Source: Nitratireductor sp. B36
Lineage (GTDB): Bacteria > Pseudomonadota > Alphaproteobacteria > Rhizobiales > Rhizobiaceae
Direction of reading: 5' to 3'
Assembly (NCBI RefSeq): GCF_020833685.1
Contig: NZ_JACKZY010000004.1
Coordinates: 248,001-312,000, forward strand
Length of the DNA: 64,000 nucleotides
Shown here: positions 39,008-48,500 of the stretch, one piece after another
Layout: each line of letters starts with the position of its first letter
How positions within the stretch are numbered: position 1 is the stretch's first letter
Position numbers and translations under genes: made by a program
The notes under the pieces: generated by a model
What the model saw: only the letters and a program-made list of their open reading frames with translations
Databases searched by the model: none
Told to the model about the DNA's origin: nothing

Positions 39008-39715
39008 TCACCGCAGCATGCTGCCGGCAATGGCGTAGATTCCCTGCCGCCCCAGCATGTAGGCTGCCAGCTTCTCACGCATGAAAAGGCCGTTGAATGC
39101 GCGATCGAGTACGTTCAGCGTGCCGGTCAGACTGCCAAATGCCGGCATGATGAGCCGGCTACCATCACAGGCGAAACAGGCCCGACGCACACCACGCCCG
39201 CGTCTTACGATGCGCGCGCCAGGATGCAGGTGTCCGGCGATCTCGCCCGGGCCCGCACCGCGTGCAGGCTCGTGGCGGAAAGTGAGGCCGTCGATAGCGA
39301 TTTCCTGAGCGCAGCGGCCGGGCAGGTCGGGTGGCGGCGCGGGATCGTGGTTGCCGGCAATCCAGTGCCAGTCGCGCTTGTCGATGATCTGGAAGAGGTG
39401 ATCGCGAAAAGGGACAGGCATTTCTGCGGCACCCTCTTCATCGTGAAAACTGTCACCGAGACTGATCACCATTTCGGGGTCATAAGTGGCGACAACCTCT
39501 TCGAGCCGCTTCAGCGTTGCAGCGGTGTCGTAGGGTGGCAACATGCGCCCCCGCCTGGCATAAGCCGCGCCCTTTTCCAGATGCAGGTCGGAGACCACCA
39601 TCAGCCCCATCGCCGGAAAGAAGAGCACGCCCCGCCAGTCGCACACGGCCTCATGCCCGGCAATGCGCACCGTCAGCGCCGTGCTTGCATCGGTTGCGGG
39701 TGCAAGGCTGTTCAT
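39008..39715 (-). CDS. pdeM: Ligase-associated DNA damage response endonuclease PdeM
   Basis: 235 residues of the calcineurin-like metallophosphoesterase fold: VSDLHLEKGAAYA, VISLGDSFHDEEG and WIAGNHDP give the metal ligands; HLHPGA completes the site. PdeM is one of four genes (helicase, ligase, exonuclease, endonuclease) that occur together and are linked to DNA repair. The start overlaps the helicase stop (ATGA). The ligase and exonuclease are 11 kb away in this genome. Confidence 0.92.
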   Translation of the reverse strand: MNSLAPATDASTALTVRIAGHEAVCDWRGVLFFPAMGLMVVSDLHLEKGAAYARRGRMLPPYDTAATLKRLEEVVATYDPEMVISLGDSFHDEEGAAEMPVPFRDHLFQIIDKRDWHWIAGNHDPAPPPDLPGRCAQEIAIDGLTFRHEPARGAGPGEIAGHLHPGARIVRRGRGVRRACFACDGSRLIMPAFGSLTGTLNVLDRAFNGLFMREKLAAYMLGRQGIYAIAGSMLR

Positions 39716-42243
39716 GCCTCAAGTGCCTCCTGCATCAATTCCTCGCCTGAAAGTCGCGACGCTTCGCCAAGCAGCGCCTCATTTGCATCGCCGGCCACCG
39801 CTTCCTTGCCGATTTCGAGCATGATGGGCACGGCCAGCGGGGAAATGCGCGTCAGCGCCTTATGCACGATTCGCCCGCGAATGCGCGACAGCATCTCGCC
39901 CAGCCTCCTGACATCGAGCAGGCCCTGCGCGGCGTCCGCCCATGTGGCCTGCATGAGAATGTGATCCGGCTCATGGGCCCGCAAAACGTCGTAAATGAGG
40001 TCGGCGGAAACGGTCACCTGCCGGCCGGTCTTCTCCTGGCCGGGGTGGCGTTTCTCGACCAGCCCGGAGATCAGCGCACAATTGCGGAAGGTACGCTTCA
40101 AAAGCCAGCTATCGGCGATCCACGCTTCGAGGTCATCGCCGAGCATGTCCTCGTCCAAGAGCGCGGCCAGGCTAAGTTTGCGACTCTTAAGCATGGCGCT
40201 CATGTCGTTCAGGCCCCAAACGGCGATCGCGTAATCATTGGCGACAAAGCCCAGCGGATGCGCACCGGCGCGCTCGAGCCGGCGGGTCAGGAGCATGCCA
40301 AGCGTCTGGTGGGCGAGCCGTCCCTCGAACGGGTAGAGCACCATGTAGAAGCGGTTGCCACGCGGAAATGTCTCGACCAGAAGGTCTTCGCGGCGCGGCA
40401 GAATGGATTTGTCGCGCTGGATGGAAAGCCATTCGGCGACCTGTGGCGGCAATGTCTTCCAGCGCTCCGGGTCGGCCAGCATGGCGCGCACTTCCGCTGC
40501 CAGATAGGTGGAGAGTGGAAACTTGCCGCCGGCGTAATAGGGCACCTTGGCATCCTCTCCGCCGCCTGCAGACACGAGGCATTCATTCTCGCGAATGCCC
40601 TCGAAGCGCAGCACCCTGCCGGAAAACAGGAAAGTGTCGCCCTGCGTGAGGGTTTCGAGGAAATATTCCTCCACCTTGCCGAGCACGGGGCCGCCGCGCG
40701 AGGCGTTGCCACGGCCAGGCCGCACCATGCGGATGTTCAGCATCGGGGATTCGATGATGGTGCCGACATTCAGGCGGTATTGCTGGGCGATGCGCGGATT
40801 GGCGATGCGCCAGAGCCCGTCCTTCGTCCTGCGGATGCGGGCATAGCGCTCATAGCTCTTCAGCGCGTAGCCGCCGGTCGCCACGAAATCCACGATGCGG
40901 TCGAAGGTCGCCCGGTCTAGCCCGGCATAGGGCGCCGCACTCGCCACCTCGCCATAGAGCTCATCGGCGTCGAAAGGGGCGGCGCAGGCCGAGCCCAGCA
41001 CGTGCTGCGCCAACACATCGAGCGCCCCTTCCACCAGTGGCGGCGTGTCCTGCGCGCCCAGATAGTTCGCTTCAAGCGCTGCACGGCACTCCATCACCTC
41101 GAAGCGGTTTGCCGGCACGAGAATGGCGCGGCTCGGTTCATCCATGCGGTGGTTGGAGCGGCCTATTCGCTGCGCCAGCCGGCTCGCTCCCTTGGGTGCA
41201 CCCACATGCACGACCAGGTCCACATCGCCCCAGTCGATGCCCAGATCCAGCGTCGACGTGGCGACGATGGCCCGCAGGCTGTTGGTCTCCATCGCCTTTT
41301 CCACCTTGCGCCGCTGGCCGACATCGAGCGAGCCGTGGTGCAGGGCAATCGGCAGATTGTCTTCATTGGCGCGCCACAATTCGCGGAACAGAAGCTCGGC
41401 TTGGCTGCGCGTGTTGACGAAGAGCAGGGTGGTCCGATGCGCCTTGATCGCCTCATAGACCTTGGGAATGGCATAGAGCGCGGAGTGCCCGGCCCAGGGC
41501 ACACGCTCCTCCGTCTCCAGAATGGTGATGTGCGGCTTTGCGCCACCCGCCACGGTCACGATATCGGACAGGGCGCCGGGCGTGTCCTGTGGCACCAGCC
41601 AGCGGCGCAGTGCTTCGGGTTCGGCGACCGTCGCCGAAAGCCCGATGGTCTGCAACTCCGGTCGCAGGCGGCGCAGCCGCGCAAGGCCAAGCGAAAGCAG
41701 GTGCCCACGCTTGGAGATCACCAGCGAATGCAACTCGTCGAACACGACGAATTTGAGGTCCGAGAAGAAGCGCTCCGCATCGGGTGAGGCGATCAGAAGC
41801 GCAAGCTGTTCGGGTGTTGTGAGCAGAATATCGGGCGGCGCATGCTTCTGCCGCTGGCGCTTGTGAGTGGGCGTATCGCCGGTGCGCGTTTCCATGGTCA
41901 CCGGCAGCCCCATCTCGGTCACCGGCAGGTTCAGATTGCGCTGAATGTCGACGGCGAGCGCCTTGAGCGGCGATATGTAAAGCGTGTGAACGCCACGCCG
42001 CGCTTCGCCGGGCCGAGGTTTTGGCCGGTCCGCAAGATCGGTGAGCGTTGGCAAAAACCCGGCGAGCGTCTTGCCGGCACCCGTCGGCGCGATCAGCAGG
42101 GCGGAGCGGCCGGCCTGCGTGCGGGCGAGAAGTTCGAGCTGATGCGCGCGCGGCTGCCACCCACGCGTGGCGAACCATTCGCTGAAGGGCGCTGGCAGGA
42201 AAGGCGCGGCAATGCCGTCAATGGGGTGCGTCCGATGTTCCAA
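39712..42243 (-). CDS. Ligase-associated DNA damage response DEXH-box helicase (Lhr-type)
   Basis: 843 residues. Walker A APTGAGKT at about 53-60, DEXH box VVFDELH, LSATV, then helicase C motifs (GSLDVGQRRKVEKAME, STLDLGIDWGDVDLVVHVGAPKGASRLAQRIGRSNHR) and the Lhr-specific winged-helix and C-terminal domains. Lhr-core proteins unwind DNA 3' to 5' and RNA:DNA hybrids. The short form with PdeM downstream is the ligase-associated version. It forms an overlapping pair with pdeM. Confidence 0.94.
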   Translation of the reverse strand: MEHRTHPIDGIAAPFLPAPFSEWFATRGWQPRAHQLELLARTQAGRSALLIAPTGAGKTLAGFLPTLTDLADRPKPRPGEARRGVHTLYISPLKALAVDIQRNLNLPVTEMGLPVTMETRTGDTPTHKRQRQKHAPPDILLTTPEQLALLIASPDAERFFSDLKFVVFDELHSLVISKRGHLLSLGLARLRRLRPELQTIGLSATVAEPEALRRWLVPQDTPGALSDIVTVAGGAKPHITILETEERVPWAGHSALYAIPKVYEAIKAHRTTLLFVNTRSQAELLFRELWRANEDNLPIALHHGSLDVGQRRKVEKAMETNSLRAIVATSTLDLGIDWGDVDLVVHVGAPKGASRLAQRIGRSNHRMDEPSRAILVPANRFEVMECRAALEANYLGAQDTPPLVEGALDVLAQHVLGSACAAPFDADELYGEVASAAPYAGLDRATFDRIVDFVATGGYALKSYERYARIRRTKDGLWRIANPRIAQQYRLNVGTIIESPMLNIRMVRPGRGNASRGGPVLGKVEEYFLETLTQGDTFLFSGRVLRFEGIRENECLVSAGGGEDAKVPYYAGGKFPLSTYLAAEVRAMLADPERWKTLPPQVAEWLSIQRDKSILPRREDLLVETFPRGNRFYMVLYPFEGRLAHQTLGMLLTRRLERAGAHPLGFVANDYAIAVWGLNDMSAMLKSRKLSLAALLDEDMLGDDLEAWIADSWLLKRTFRNCALISGLVEKRHPGQEKTGRQVTVSADLIYDVLRAHEPDHILMQATWADAAQGLLDVRRLGEMLSRIRGRIVHKALTRISPLAVPIMLEIGKEAVAGDANEALLGEASRLSGEELMQEALEA

Positions 42244-42327
42244 GATGGATTAGAACTAAACCAGAACAGACGGCGCGCCAAGAGGGGCTGTCGGCATCAG
42301 CCCGGATATCTGAATCAGGGGCGAGGA

Positions 42328-42960
42328 TCAGACGCTGTCGCTCACCGCGCTCCAGGCAGCGGCGCGGCGCAGAATGTCCTGAAACTTTTCACCCGCTTCT
42401 TCCAGCGTGCCTGAATTGTCGATGATTGTCGCGTTTTCCACCGCGAGTTCTTTCGCATGCGCCCGTTCGAGACGGGCCAGAACTTCCTCGCGGGTTTCGC
42501 GGCCGCGGCTTGAAAGCCGCTCGGCTAGGACCTCGCGCGATGCGGTCACGATCACGGCGATGACATTGCCATAGCGTTCACGCAGGAGCGGGATGACGGC
42601 ACGCGAAACATTGGCAACAGCCACATGGCCTTCCCGCACGACGTCGTCCACGCTGGCGGGCAGACCGTATTTCAGCCCGTTCGCCTCCCAGCTTACGGCG
42701 AATGCGCCCCTGCTTTCCGCGTCGTCAAAACTGGCGCGCGTCAGGCAGTCATGGGCCTCGCCGGCACCGTCCATCTCGCGCGTGATGACACGGCGCACGA
42801 AGGTGACGTCGCTGCCCTCGGGCCCGAGTCGCTGGCGCGCATAGTCCATCACCGAATCCTTGCCGGCGCCCGAGGGACCGGCCACAGCGACGAACACGCC
42901 ATGCCGTATCGGGAAATCCTGCTCGCCGATGACGCGTTCCAGCGTGGCCGAGGACCTCAT
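42328..42960 (-). CDS. phnN: Ribose 1,5-bisphosphokinase PhnN
   Basis: 210 residues. A guanylate-kinase-like P-loop, VAGPSGAGKDSVMDYAR, and VRRVITREMDGAGEAHDCLT are typical. PhnN makes PRPP from ribose 1,5-bisphosphate, the end product of the C-P lyase pathway. The start overlaps the phnM stop by four bases (ATGA). It is the last gene of the phnC-to-phnN operon. Confidence 0.92.
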   Translation of the reverse strand: MRSSATLERVIGEQDFPIRHGVFVAVAGPSGAGKDSVMDYARQRLGPEGSDVTFVRRVITREMDGAGEAHDCLTRASFDDAESRGAFAVSWEANGLKYGLPASVDDVVREGHVAVANVSRAVIPLLRERYGNVIAVIVTASREVLAERLSSRGRETREEVLARLERAHAKELAVENATIIDNSGTLEEAGEKFQDILRRAAAWSAVSDSV

Positions 42961-44096
42961 GCCACTCGCGCTCCTTCGCGCCAGACCGAGCGCACGATCG
43001 GCACATGCTCGTCCACGCGCACGCGGATCACATCGCCGCGCCGGCCTTGTTCGAGAATGCCGCGATCATCGAGCCCGACGGCTTCTGCCGGGTTCTTCGA
43101 AACCATGGCGACGGCCTGCGGAAGCGAGATGTGCTCTACCGTCTCGCCCAGAGCAAAGGCGGCCTGAACGAGGCTGAACGGGATGTAATCCGACGACAGA
43201 ATGTCGAGCGTCTTGCCTTCCGCCAGACTGCGCGCCGAAACATTGCCGGAATGCGATCCGCCGCGCACCACATTGGGCGCGCCCATCAACACCTGCATGC
43301 CGGCCTCGCGCGAAGCTTTGGCGGCCTCCTGCGTGGTGGGGAACTCGGCGACGCGCACGCCCTGGGTTGCGGCCTCGTTTACATGCTCCATCGTCGCGTC
43401 GTCATGGCTTGCCAGGATGATGCCCTTTTCCCGACAGATGTCGGCAATCGCTTTGCGATGTCTGTTGGAATAGGTCTGCGACTGGGAAACGCGTTTGTCG
43501 CAGAACTGGCGGAAATCCTCTTCCGTCATGCCTGTCTTGTTCATGTAGTAGACCTTGTAGGTCTCGATGCTGGTGAACTGGCGCTGGCCCGGAGAGTGGT
43601 CCATCAGTGAAGCAAGCTTCACCCGGCTGTCATTCCTGAAAAGCTCGAACCCTTCCAGGCAATCGGGCGCGGAGACCTCGCAGCGCAGATGCAGGAAGTG
43701 GTCGGCACGTAACCGCCTGGCTTCCACGCTGTTTTCGATGGCGTGGCCAAGCTCGCGCATTTCCGGCGCGCCGAGGTTGCTGTCTTCATCAAGGCCGATG
43801 CGCAGCGCGTCGAACACGGTGGTAATGCCGGATGCGGCAATCTGTGCATCATGCGCAAGCACCGAGGCGATCGGGTTCCAGCGCACTTTCGGTCTGGGCG
43901 CGTAGTGCCGCTCCAGATGGTCCGTGTGCAGCTCGACCAGGCCCGGCAGGACGTAGTCGCCCTCCATATCTTCACCAACAGCGGAATTGCCGGCGGCAAT
44001 GTCGGTGATGCGCCCGTCACGGATCGAGATGCTGCCTTCGATCACCTCATCGGGCAGCACGATGCGGGCGTTTTTTAGGACCAGCTCGTTCGTCAT
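42957..44096 (-). CDS. phnM: Alpha-D-ribose 1-methylphosphonate 5-triphosphate diphosphatase
   Basis: 379 residues from the ATG at 44096 (MTNELVLKNARIVL). Amidohydrolase fold with the metal-binding PGLVELHTDHLERH and the later ILASHDDATMEHV. It removes pyrophosphate from the phosphonylated ribose triphosphate produced by PhnGHIL, giving the PhnJ substrate. The frame is open further upstream to 44336 but that part lies inside the DUF1045 gene and has no family match. Confidence 0.94.
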   Translation of the reverse strand: MTNELVLKNARIVLPDEVIEGSISIRDGRITDIAAGNSAVGEDMEGDYVLPGLVELHTDHLERHYAPRPKVRWNPIASVLAHDAQIAASGITTVFDALRIGLDEDSNLGAPEMRELGHAIENSVEARRLRADHFLHLRCEVSAPDCLEGFELFRNDSRVKLASLMDHSPGQRQFTSIETYKVYYMNKTGMTEEDFRQFCDKRVSQSQTYSNRHRKAIADICREKGIILASHDDATMEHVNEAATQGVRVAEFPTTQEAAKASREAGMQVLMGAPNVVRGGSHSGNVSARSLAEGKTLDILSSDYIPFSLVQAAFALGETVEHISLPQAVAMVSKNPAEAVGLDDRGILEQGRRGDVIRVRVDEHVPIVRSVWREGARVA

Positions 44097-44098
44097 TA

Positions 44099-44806
44099 TC
44101 AGGCGGTCTTTCTTGTCTTGTTCCAGCCGAGCGTTTCCAGGGATTTCACCTGGAACGGTGCGCCCGGTTCCGGCTCGATGAACAGGGCCAGCGAGCCAAT
44201 CTCCAGTGGTTCCGACAAAAGCGGCCCGAAGAAGGCGTCGATCGCCCGTTCCATCCGGGGGGCTTCTTCCTGCGGCACGCGGCCGGTCAGGGTCATGTGG
44301 AAGCGAAACTCCTCGAACACATAGGGGTAGCCCCATTTGTGCAGATTCTTGAGCTGCGCCGGCGTGAGGTTTTCCGGATTGCGCCTTTCGAGTTCCCCAA
44401 CGGTCAGCGGAGCGCGAAACGGCTCAAAATACTCGACGATGCCACCGGCCAACGCATCCAGCCGTTCCGAGCGTTCTTCGGGCACAAGTGCGAAAAAGCC
44501 GTCCAGCCTGCGCACCACGGCGCGCGGGATCGTTACCGGCTCCATCTGCGCGCAGAACTTTGCCAGCGCCTGGATCAGCGCCTGCTCGCTCTGACCTTCG
44601 GCAAGCCGGAACGGGGCCTTCAGCGTCGCATGAAACCCGTAGCGGCGTGCCGCAGCTGTGTGAAATGAGATCTCCGCCGCTGAAAAGGGCCCTGCATCCA
44701 CCGGCGTGAGCGATGCGCCGGTAAAGGCATCGCGTCCCAGCCAGCGGGCAGCGGCCCGCGTCAGCGGGTCATCCTGTTCGGGTGTGAAGTAGATTGCGTA
44801 GCGCAT
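44099..44806 (-). CDS. DUF1045 phosphonate metabolism protein (2H phosphoesterase-like)
   Basis: 235 residues. Two His-X-Thr motifs, YGFHATLKAPF and FRFHMTLTGRV, place it in the 2H phosphodiesterase superfamily. The family occurs in phn clusters lacking phnP and probably replaces the PhnP cyclic phosphate hydrolase; no phnP is seen in this window. GAGG lies 9 bases before the ATG. It is followed after 2 bases by phnM. Confidence 0.88.
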   Translation of the reverse strand: MRYAIYFTPEQDDPLTRAAARWLGRDAFTGASLTPVDAGPFSAAEISFHTAAARRYGFHATLKAPFRLAEGQSEQALIQALAKFCAQMEPVTIPRAVVRRLDGFFALVPEERSERLDALAGGIVEYFEPFRAPLTVGELERRNPENLTPAQLKNLHKWGYPYVFEEFRFHMTLTGRVPQEEAPRMERAIDAFFGPLLSEPLEIGSLALFIEPEPGAPFQVKSLETLGWNKTRKTA

Positions 44807-44906
44807 GAGCTTTTCCTCGCCGATTGCGGTGCAATAGGCGATTTGTGTGACAGGTTAACGAATCCCTCGAAAGGACCACAGAAGCTATCAGCCATTTTCC
44901 GCCGCG

Positions 44907-46466
44907 TCATCCTTCGGCTCCTTGCCTGCCGATGAGACGCTGACGCAGCGTGTTGGAGATGTTGTCGAAGATGAAAACCACCAGCAGGATCAGGATCACC
45001 ATATAGGCAACGTTTTCCCAGTCCTGATTGGTGCGCATCGCCTCCCAGAGCTTGAGGCCGATTCCGCCCGCACCCACAGCGCCGATGATTGTGGCCGAGC
45101 GCGTGTTGGACTCCCAGAAATACAGCGACTGGCTCAAAAACACCGGCAGAACCTGCGGCACGACCCCGTAGCGCTGGACCGAGGATGGTGCTGCACCGAC
45201 AGAGCGCACGCCCTCCCGCTGCTTGTCGTCGATGTTCTCGAGCGCTTCCGAGTAGAGTTTGCCGAATGTGCCGGTGTCGGTGAAGAAGATCGCCGAAATG
45301 CCGGCGAGCGGCCCCGGCCCGAACGCGCGGGTGAAGAACAGCGCCCAGATCAGCATGTCCACCGAGCGCAGGAAGTCGAACGAGCGCTTCAAGAGATGGT
45401 TGATGAAACGGTTGGGCATGATGTTGCGCGCGGCCGCAAAGGCGAGCGGGAAGGCCAGGAGCGAGGCGAACACCGTGCCCGCAAACGCCATGACGATGGT
45501 CTGCAGCAGCTTCAGCCACACATCGCCATGCTGCCAGTCGGCATTGTTGACAATGTTGTCCCAGGCAATGGCCAGATTGGAGCGGCCTTCCTCGATGCGC
45601 TCGCCGAAGAAGATCGTGCCCAGAACCTCGCTGACCGGCATGCCCCAATACGGCGAGCGCGTGTCGAAGAAGAAATTCTCCCAGCCGAGGAAGCGGCGGC
45701 GTATCTTGACCTCATCGTCTTCGATCTCCGCACGGCCGGCAAAGCCGAAGCGCACGATAACCTTGGCACCGGGTGCACGCTGGCTTGCCCAGTCGGGCAG
45801 GGGTCCCCGCGCATTGACCGCGAGACGCTCCTCGATGTCGAGTTCCAGCGTCTCGCCCTTGTGCGTGACGGTCACGAAGCCGGGCTGAACGCGGATATGC
45901 GTGTCGCCACCGAACGAAACATCGGCGCTCACAATGGCTTCTTCACGGGTCACCACCGGTTCCGCCGGAGTGGTGTTCGCGGTCGGTGTTTCGGGTGGTG
46001 TGGAGGCAGATGGCATGGCACCAAGAAACCCACCGTCGTCTTTCGCAGCAGGCTTCGTGTCCAGCGACCCGAGGAAGCCGGCCCCGCTGGTTGCGCCGCT
46101 GCCGGAGCTGGTGGCCTCAGTTGTCCCCGCGCTCCGGCGTTCGACGGTCGCCGTTTCCGTCACCACCCAGTCCGGTTTCGGATCGTCGCCCAGCGGCGAG
46201 AAACGGGGGAAGGAAACATCCAGCGCATCGCCGTCATACTCGATGTCCGGGCGCACCTCATAGGAAACCCAGTCGGCCAGATAGCTTCCTGCGATATCCC
46301 AATTGCCGTTGGAGATCACCTGCCCCACGGCAAAGAGCCACCAGGCGAAGATCATATAAAGCGCGATGGCTGCGATGATGAGCGCGGCGCGAAAGCGCTC
46401 CAGCAGCGGGCGCTGAAAAACATCCGTGTGGCGCGCGACGATGGCGTTGGCTTCTAGCTCGGTCAT
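44907..46466 (-). CDS. phnE: Phosphonate ABC transporter permease PhnE (second copy), with a large insert
   Basis: 519 residues. One membrane helix near 29-49, then a periplasmic insert of about 240 residues before the standard permease domain (TIVMAFAGTVFASLLAFPLAF; SVGAAPSSVQRYGVVPQVLP coupling loop; ESNTRSATIIGAVGAGGIG). The insert has a Ser/Thr/Ala/Pro-rich stretch (about 110-175) with a repeated GFLG motif (AGFLGSL and GGFLGAM). Rhizobial second PhnE proteins carry an insert, but the low-complexity linker is long. The start is 3 bases from the other phnE. Confidence 0.9.
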   Translation of the reverse strand: MTELEANAIVARHTDVFQRPLLERFRAALIIAAIALYMIFAWWLFAVGQVISNGNWDIAGSYLADWVSYEVRPDIEYDGDALDVSFPRFSPLGDDPKPDWVVTETATVERRSAGTTEATSSGSGATSGAGFLGSLDTKPAAKDDGGFLGAMPSASTPPETPTANTTPAEPVVTREEAIVSADVSFGGDTHIRVQPGFVTVTHKGETLELDIEERLAVNARGPLPDWASQRAPGAKVIVRFGFAGRAEIEDDEVKIRRRFLGWENFFFDTRSPYWGMPVSEVLGTIFFGERIEEGRSNLAIAWDNIVNNADWQHGDVWLKLLQTIVMAFAGTVFASLLAFPLAFAAARNIMPNRFINHLLKRSFDFLRSVDMLIWALFFTRAFGPGPLAGISAIFFTDTGTFGKLYSEALENIDDKQREGVRSVGAAPSSVQRYGVVPQVLPVFLSQSLYFWESNTRSATIIGAVGAGGIGLKLWEAMRTNQDWENVAYMVILILLVVFIFDNISNTLRQRLIGRQGAEG

Positions 46467-46468
46467 GG

Positions 46469-47437
46469 TCAGCCTCCCCGGCCAAATTCAAAAGCTTGTC
46501 TGCCGACGATGCGCCCGCGTAGCCAGGCCGAAAGCTGGTCAACCGCGACGATGGTGCAGAACAGGAGAAGGATGATGGCGAGCGTCTTGGCCTCATGCGT
46601 GCGGCTGATCGACAGGCGCAGCGCCTCGCCGATACCGCCACCACCGACCGCGCCGATGATGGTGGAGGCACGGACATTGATCTCGAAACGCAGAAGCGCG
46701 TAGCTCAGGAAGTTGGGCATGACCTGCGGCACGATGGCGAACCAGACACGCTCGGTCCAGTTCGCACCGGCAGCGCGCAGGCCCTCCTCGGCTTTCATGT
46801 CGGCGTTCTCGACCACTTCGAAGAACATCTTGCCGAGCGCACCGACCGTGTGGATCGACACGGCAATGATGGCAGGCACGGCACCGATGGTCAGCACGGC
46901 CAGAAAAAAGCCGGCGATGACGATCTCGGGAAAAGCGCGGAGCAGCTCCATGAAACGGCGCACGAAGAAGCGCAGCCAGCGCCGGGTCGTCAGGTTCGAT
47001 GCTGCCAGAAAGCAAAGGACGAAGCCAAAGCCGAACCCGATCAGCGTGGAAACCAGCGCGATGTTGATGGTTTCCAGCATCTTGTAGAAATATTCGGGCA
47101 GATAGAACGTCTCGGTGAGATAGATCCGTCCATCGGGATAATTGTATTTCAGGCTGCCATCGTCATAGGGCGAGGGCAGGTCGAAAAGGGCGCGCCAGAT
47201 TTCCCAGCCATCGCGCGGCAGCATCTGGCCCACGAAATCGAACAGATAGGGCAGGCGGTCGAAGAACTTGCCGGCGTTCGATTCATTGGCAAACCAGAGC
47301 GAACCGCTCATGGCGAGAACCATGAACACGATGCCGCCAATGGTGTAGAGCCGGCGGCGTCCGGCCAGTTCGCGCCAGTGGCGCTCCACGGCCTGGCCGG
47401 CTTCGGAAAGAAGCGGGGAATGGGTCGTTGCTGTCAT
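46469..47437 (-). CDS. phnE: Phosphonate ABC transporter permease PhnE (first copy)
   Basis: 322 residues from the ATG at 47437 (MTATTHSPLL). Helix near residue 35, a periplasmic stretch (FFDRLPYLFDFVGQMLPRDGWEIWRALFDLP), then five to six helices with the coupling loop AAGANWTERVWFAIVPQVMP and RASTIIGAVGGGGIG. With the second PhnE it probably forms a heterodimeric membrane channel served by PhnC and PhnD. Confidence 0.92.
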   Translation of the reverse strand: MTATTHSPLLSEAGQAVERHWRELAGRRRLYTIGGIVFMVLAMSGSLWFANESNAGKFFDRLPYLFDFVGQMLPRDGWEIWRALFDLPSPYDDGSLKYNYPDGRIYLTETFYLPEYFYKMLETINIALVSTLIGFGFGFVLCFLAASNLTTRRWLRFFVRRFMELLRAFPEIVIAGFFLAVLTIGAVPAIIAVSIHTVGALGKMFFEVVENADMKAEEGLRAAGANWTERVWFAIVPQVMPNFLSYALLRFEINVRASTIIGAVGGGGIGEALRLSISRTHEAKTLAIILLLFCTIVAVDQLSAWLRGRIVGRQAFEFGRGG

Positions 47438-47504
47438 GTCTGGCACGCCTGTGCGACAACGCCGCCGGCACGGACCGGCGGCGTGTCAGATTGCGGGAAA
47501 GGGA

Positions 47505-48413
47505 TCAGGAACCGATCTTGGAGCGACGGGCGTCGATGATCGGCTCGTAGAATGCCGGCGTCACTTCGGTGTAGCCCTTGTAGTCGCCGCCCTGGATGGC
47601 TGCGAAGCACTCCGGATCGGCTTCCGGCATTTCCATCATGAAGGTCTTGAACTTGTTCTTCATGTCGGCGTCCATGGAGGTGCGAACCACGACCGGACCG
47701 TTCGGGATCAGCGGGGACTTCCAGAGCTCAACCAGATCGTCCATGTCGAGAATGCCCTTCTCGACCATCTTGTGCAGGTTGCCGGAGGTGTAACCGTCGG
47801 AGAACTCGCCAACGCCCGAAGCCCAGGTCGTGCCGGCGTCGAACGTGCCTTTCACCACTTCGAGAACGAGGTTCTCGTGGCCGCCGCCAAAGCCGGTCTC
47901 GCCGAAAAATTCTTCGATGGATGTCCCGACGGCCTTGGGCAGCGTGACAGCGGGAACGAGGTAGCCGGAGGTGGAATCCGGGTCGGCGAAGCCGAGCTTC
48001 TTGCCCTTCATGTCTTCCAGCGACTTGATGCCGGAATCCTTGCGGGCGACCATGACCGAATGATAGCCCGTCGAACCGTCGGTCTGCACCGTTGTGAGGA
48101 TTGGCTCAACGGCCTCCGGATCTTCGAGATAGACCTTCGCATAGCCCGAAGCGCCGAGCTCGGCATAATCGAGCGTACCGCCAAGCAGGCCCTGGATCAC
48201 GCCGTCATAATCGGCGGCGGGAAAAAGCGAGACTTTTTCGACACCCAGAACCTCGGGAAGCTTGTCGACCATGCAGGAGAAATTGCGCAGGCGGTCGGCT
48301 TCGTTTTCGCCGCCGAGAATGCCGATGCGGAATTCCTTCAGGTCTTCGGCCTGTGCGCCGCCGACCATCATTGCGGTGAGCGCTACGGCGCCCATAAGAG
48401 CTTTCTTGAACAT
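47505..48413 (-). CDS. phnD: Phosphonate ABC transporter substrate-binding protein
   Basis: 302 residues with a signal peptide (MFKKALMGAVALTAMMVGGAQA). FRIGILGGENEADRLRNFSCM, ALGASGYAKVY-like AELGASGYAKVYLED and GKKLGFADPDSTSGYLVPAVTL are the phosphonate-binding family motifs. It captures phosphonates in the periplasm. GGAGAGA precedes the start. It lies between phnC and phnE as usual. Confidence 0.94.
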   Translation of the reverse strand: MFKKALMGAVALTAMMVGGAQAEDLKEFRIGILGGENEADRLRNFSCMVDKLPEVLGVEKVSLFPAADYDGVIQGLLGGTLDYAELGASGYAKVYLEDPEAVEPILTTVQTDGSTGYHSVMVARKDSGIKSLEDMKGKKLGFADPDSTSGYLVPAVTLPKAVGTSIEEFFGETGFGGGHENLVLEVVKGTFDAGTTWASGVGEFSDGYTSGNLHKMVEKGILDMDDLVELWKSPLIPNGPVVVRTSMDADMKNKFKTFMMEMPEADPECFAAIQGGDYKGYTEVTPAFYEPIIDARRSKIGS

Positions 48414-48500
48414 GACGTCTCTCCATTTGGGTGCCGGCTTTTCCCGCCGGCGGGTTTTCAGGCAGAGCGGCCCGTTACGCGGGCCAGGCGATCCCGTGGG

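Noticed and set aside
42957-44336. Extended PhnM starting at 44336
   Set aside because: The extra 80 residues are a shadow of the DUF1045 gene; the amidohydrolase N-terminus MTNELVLKNARIVL begins at 44096.
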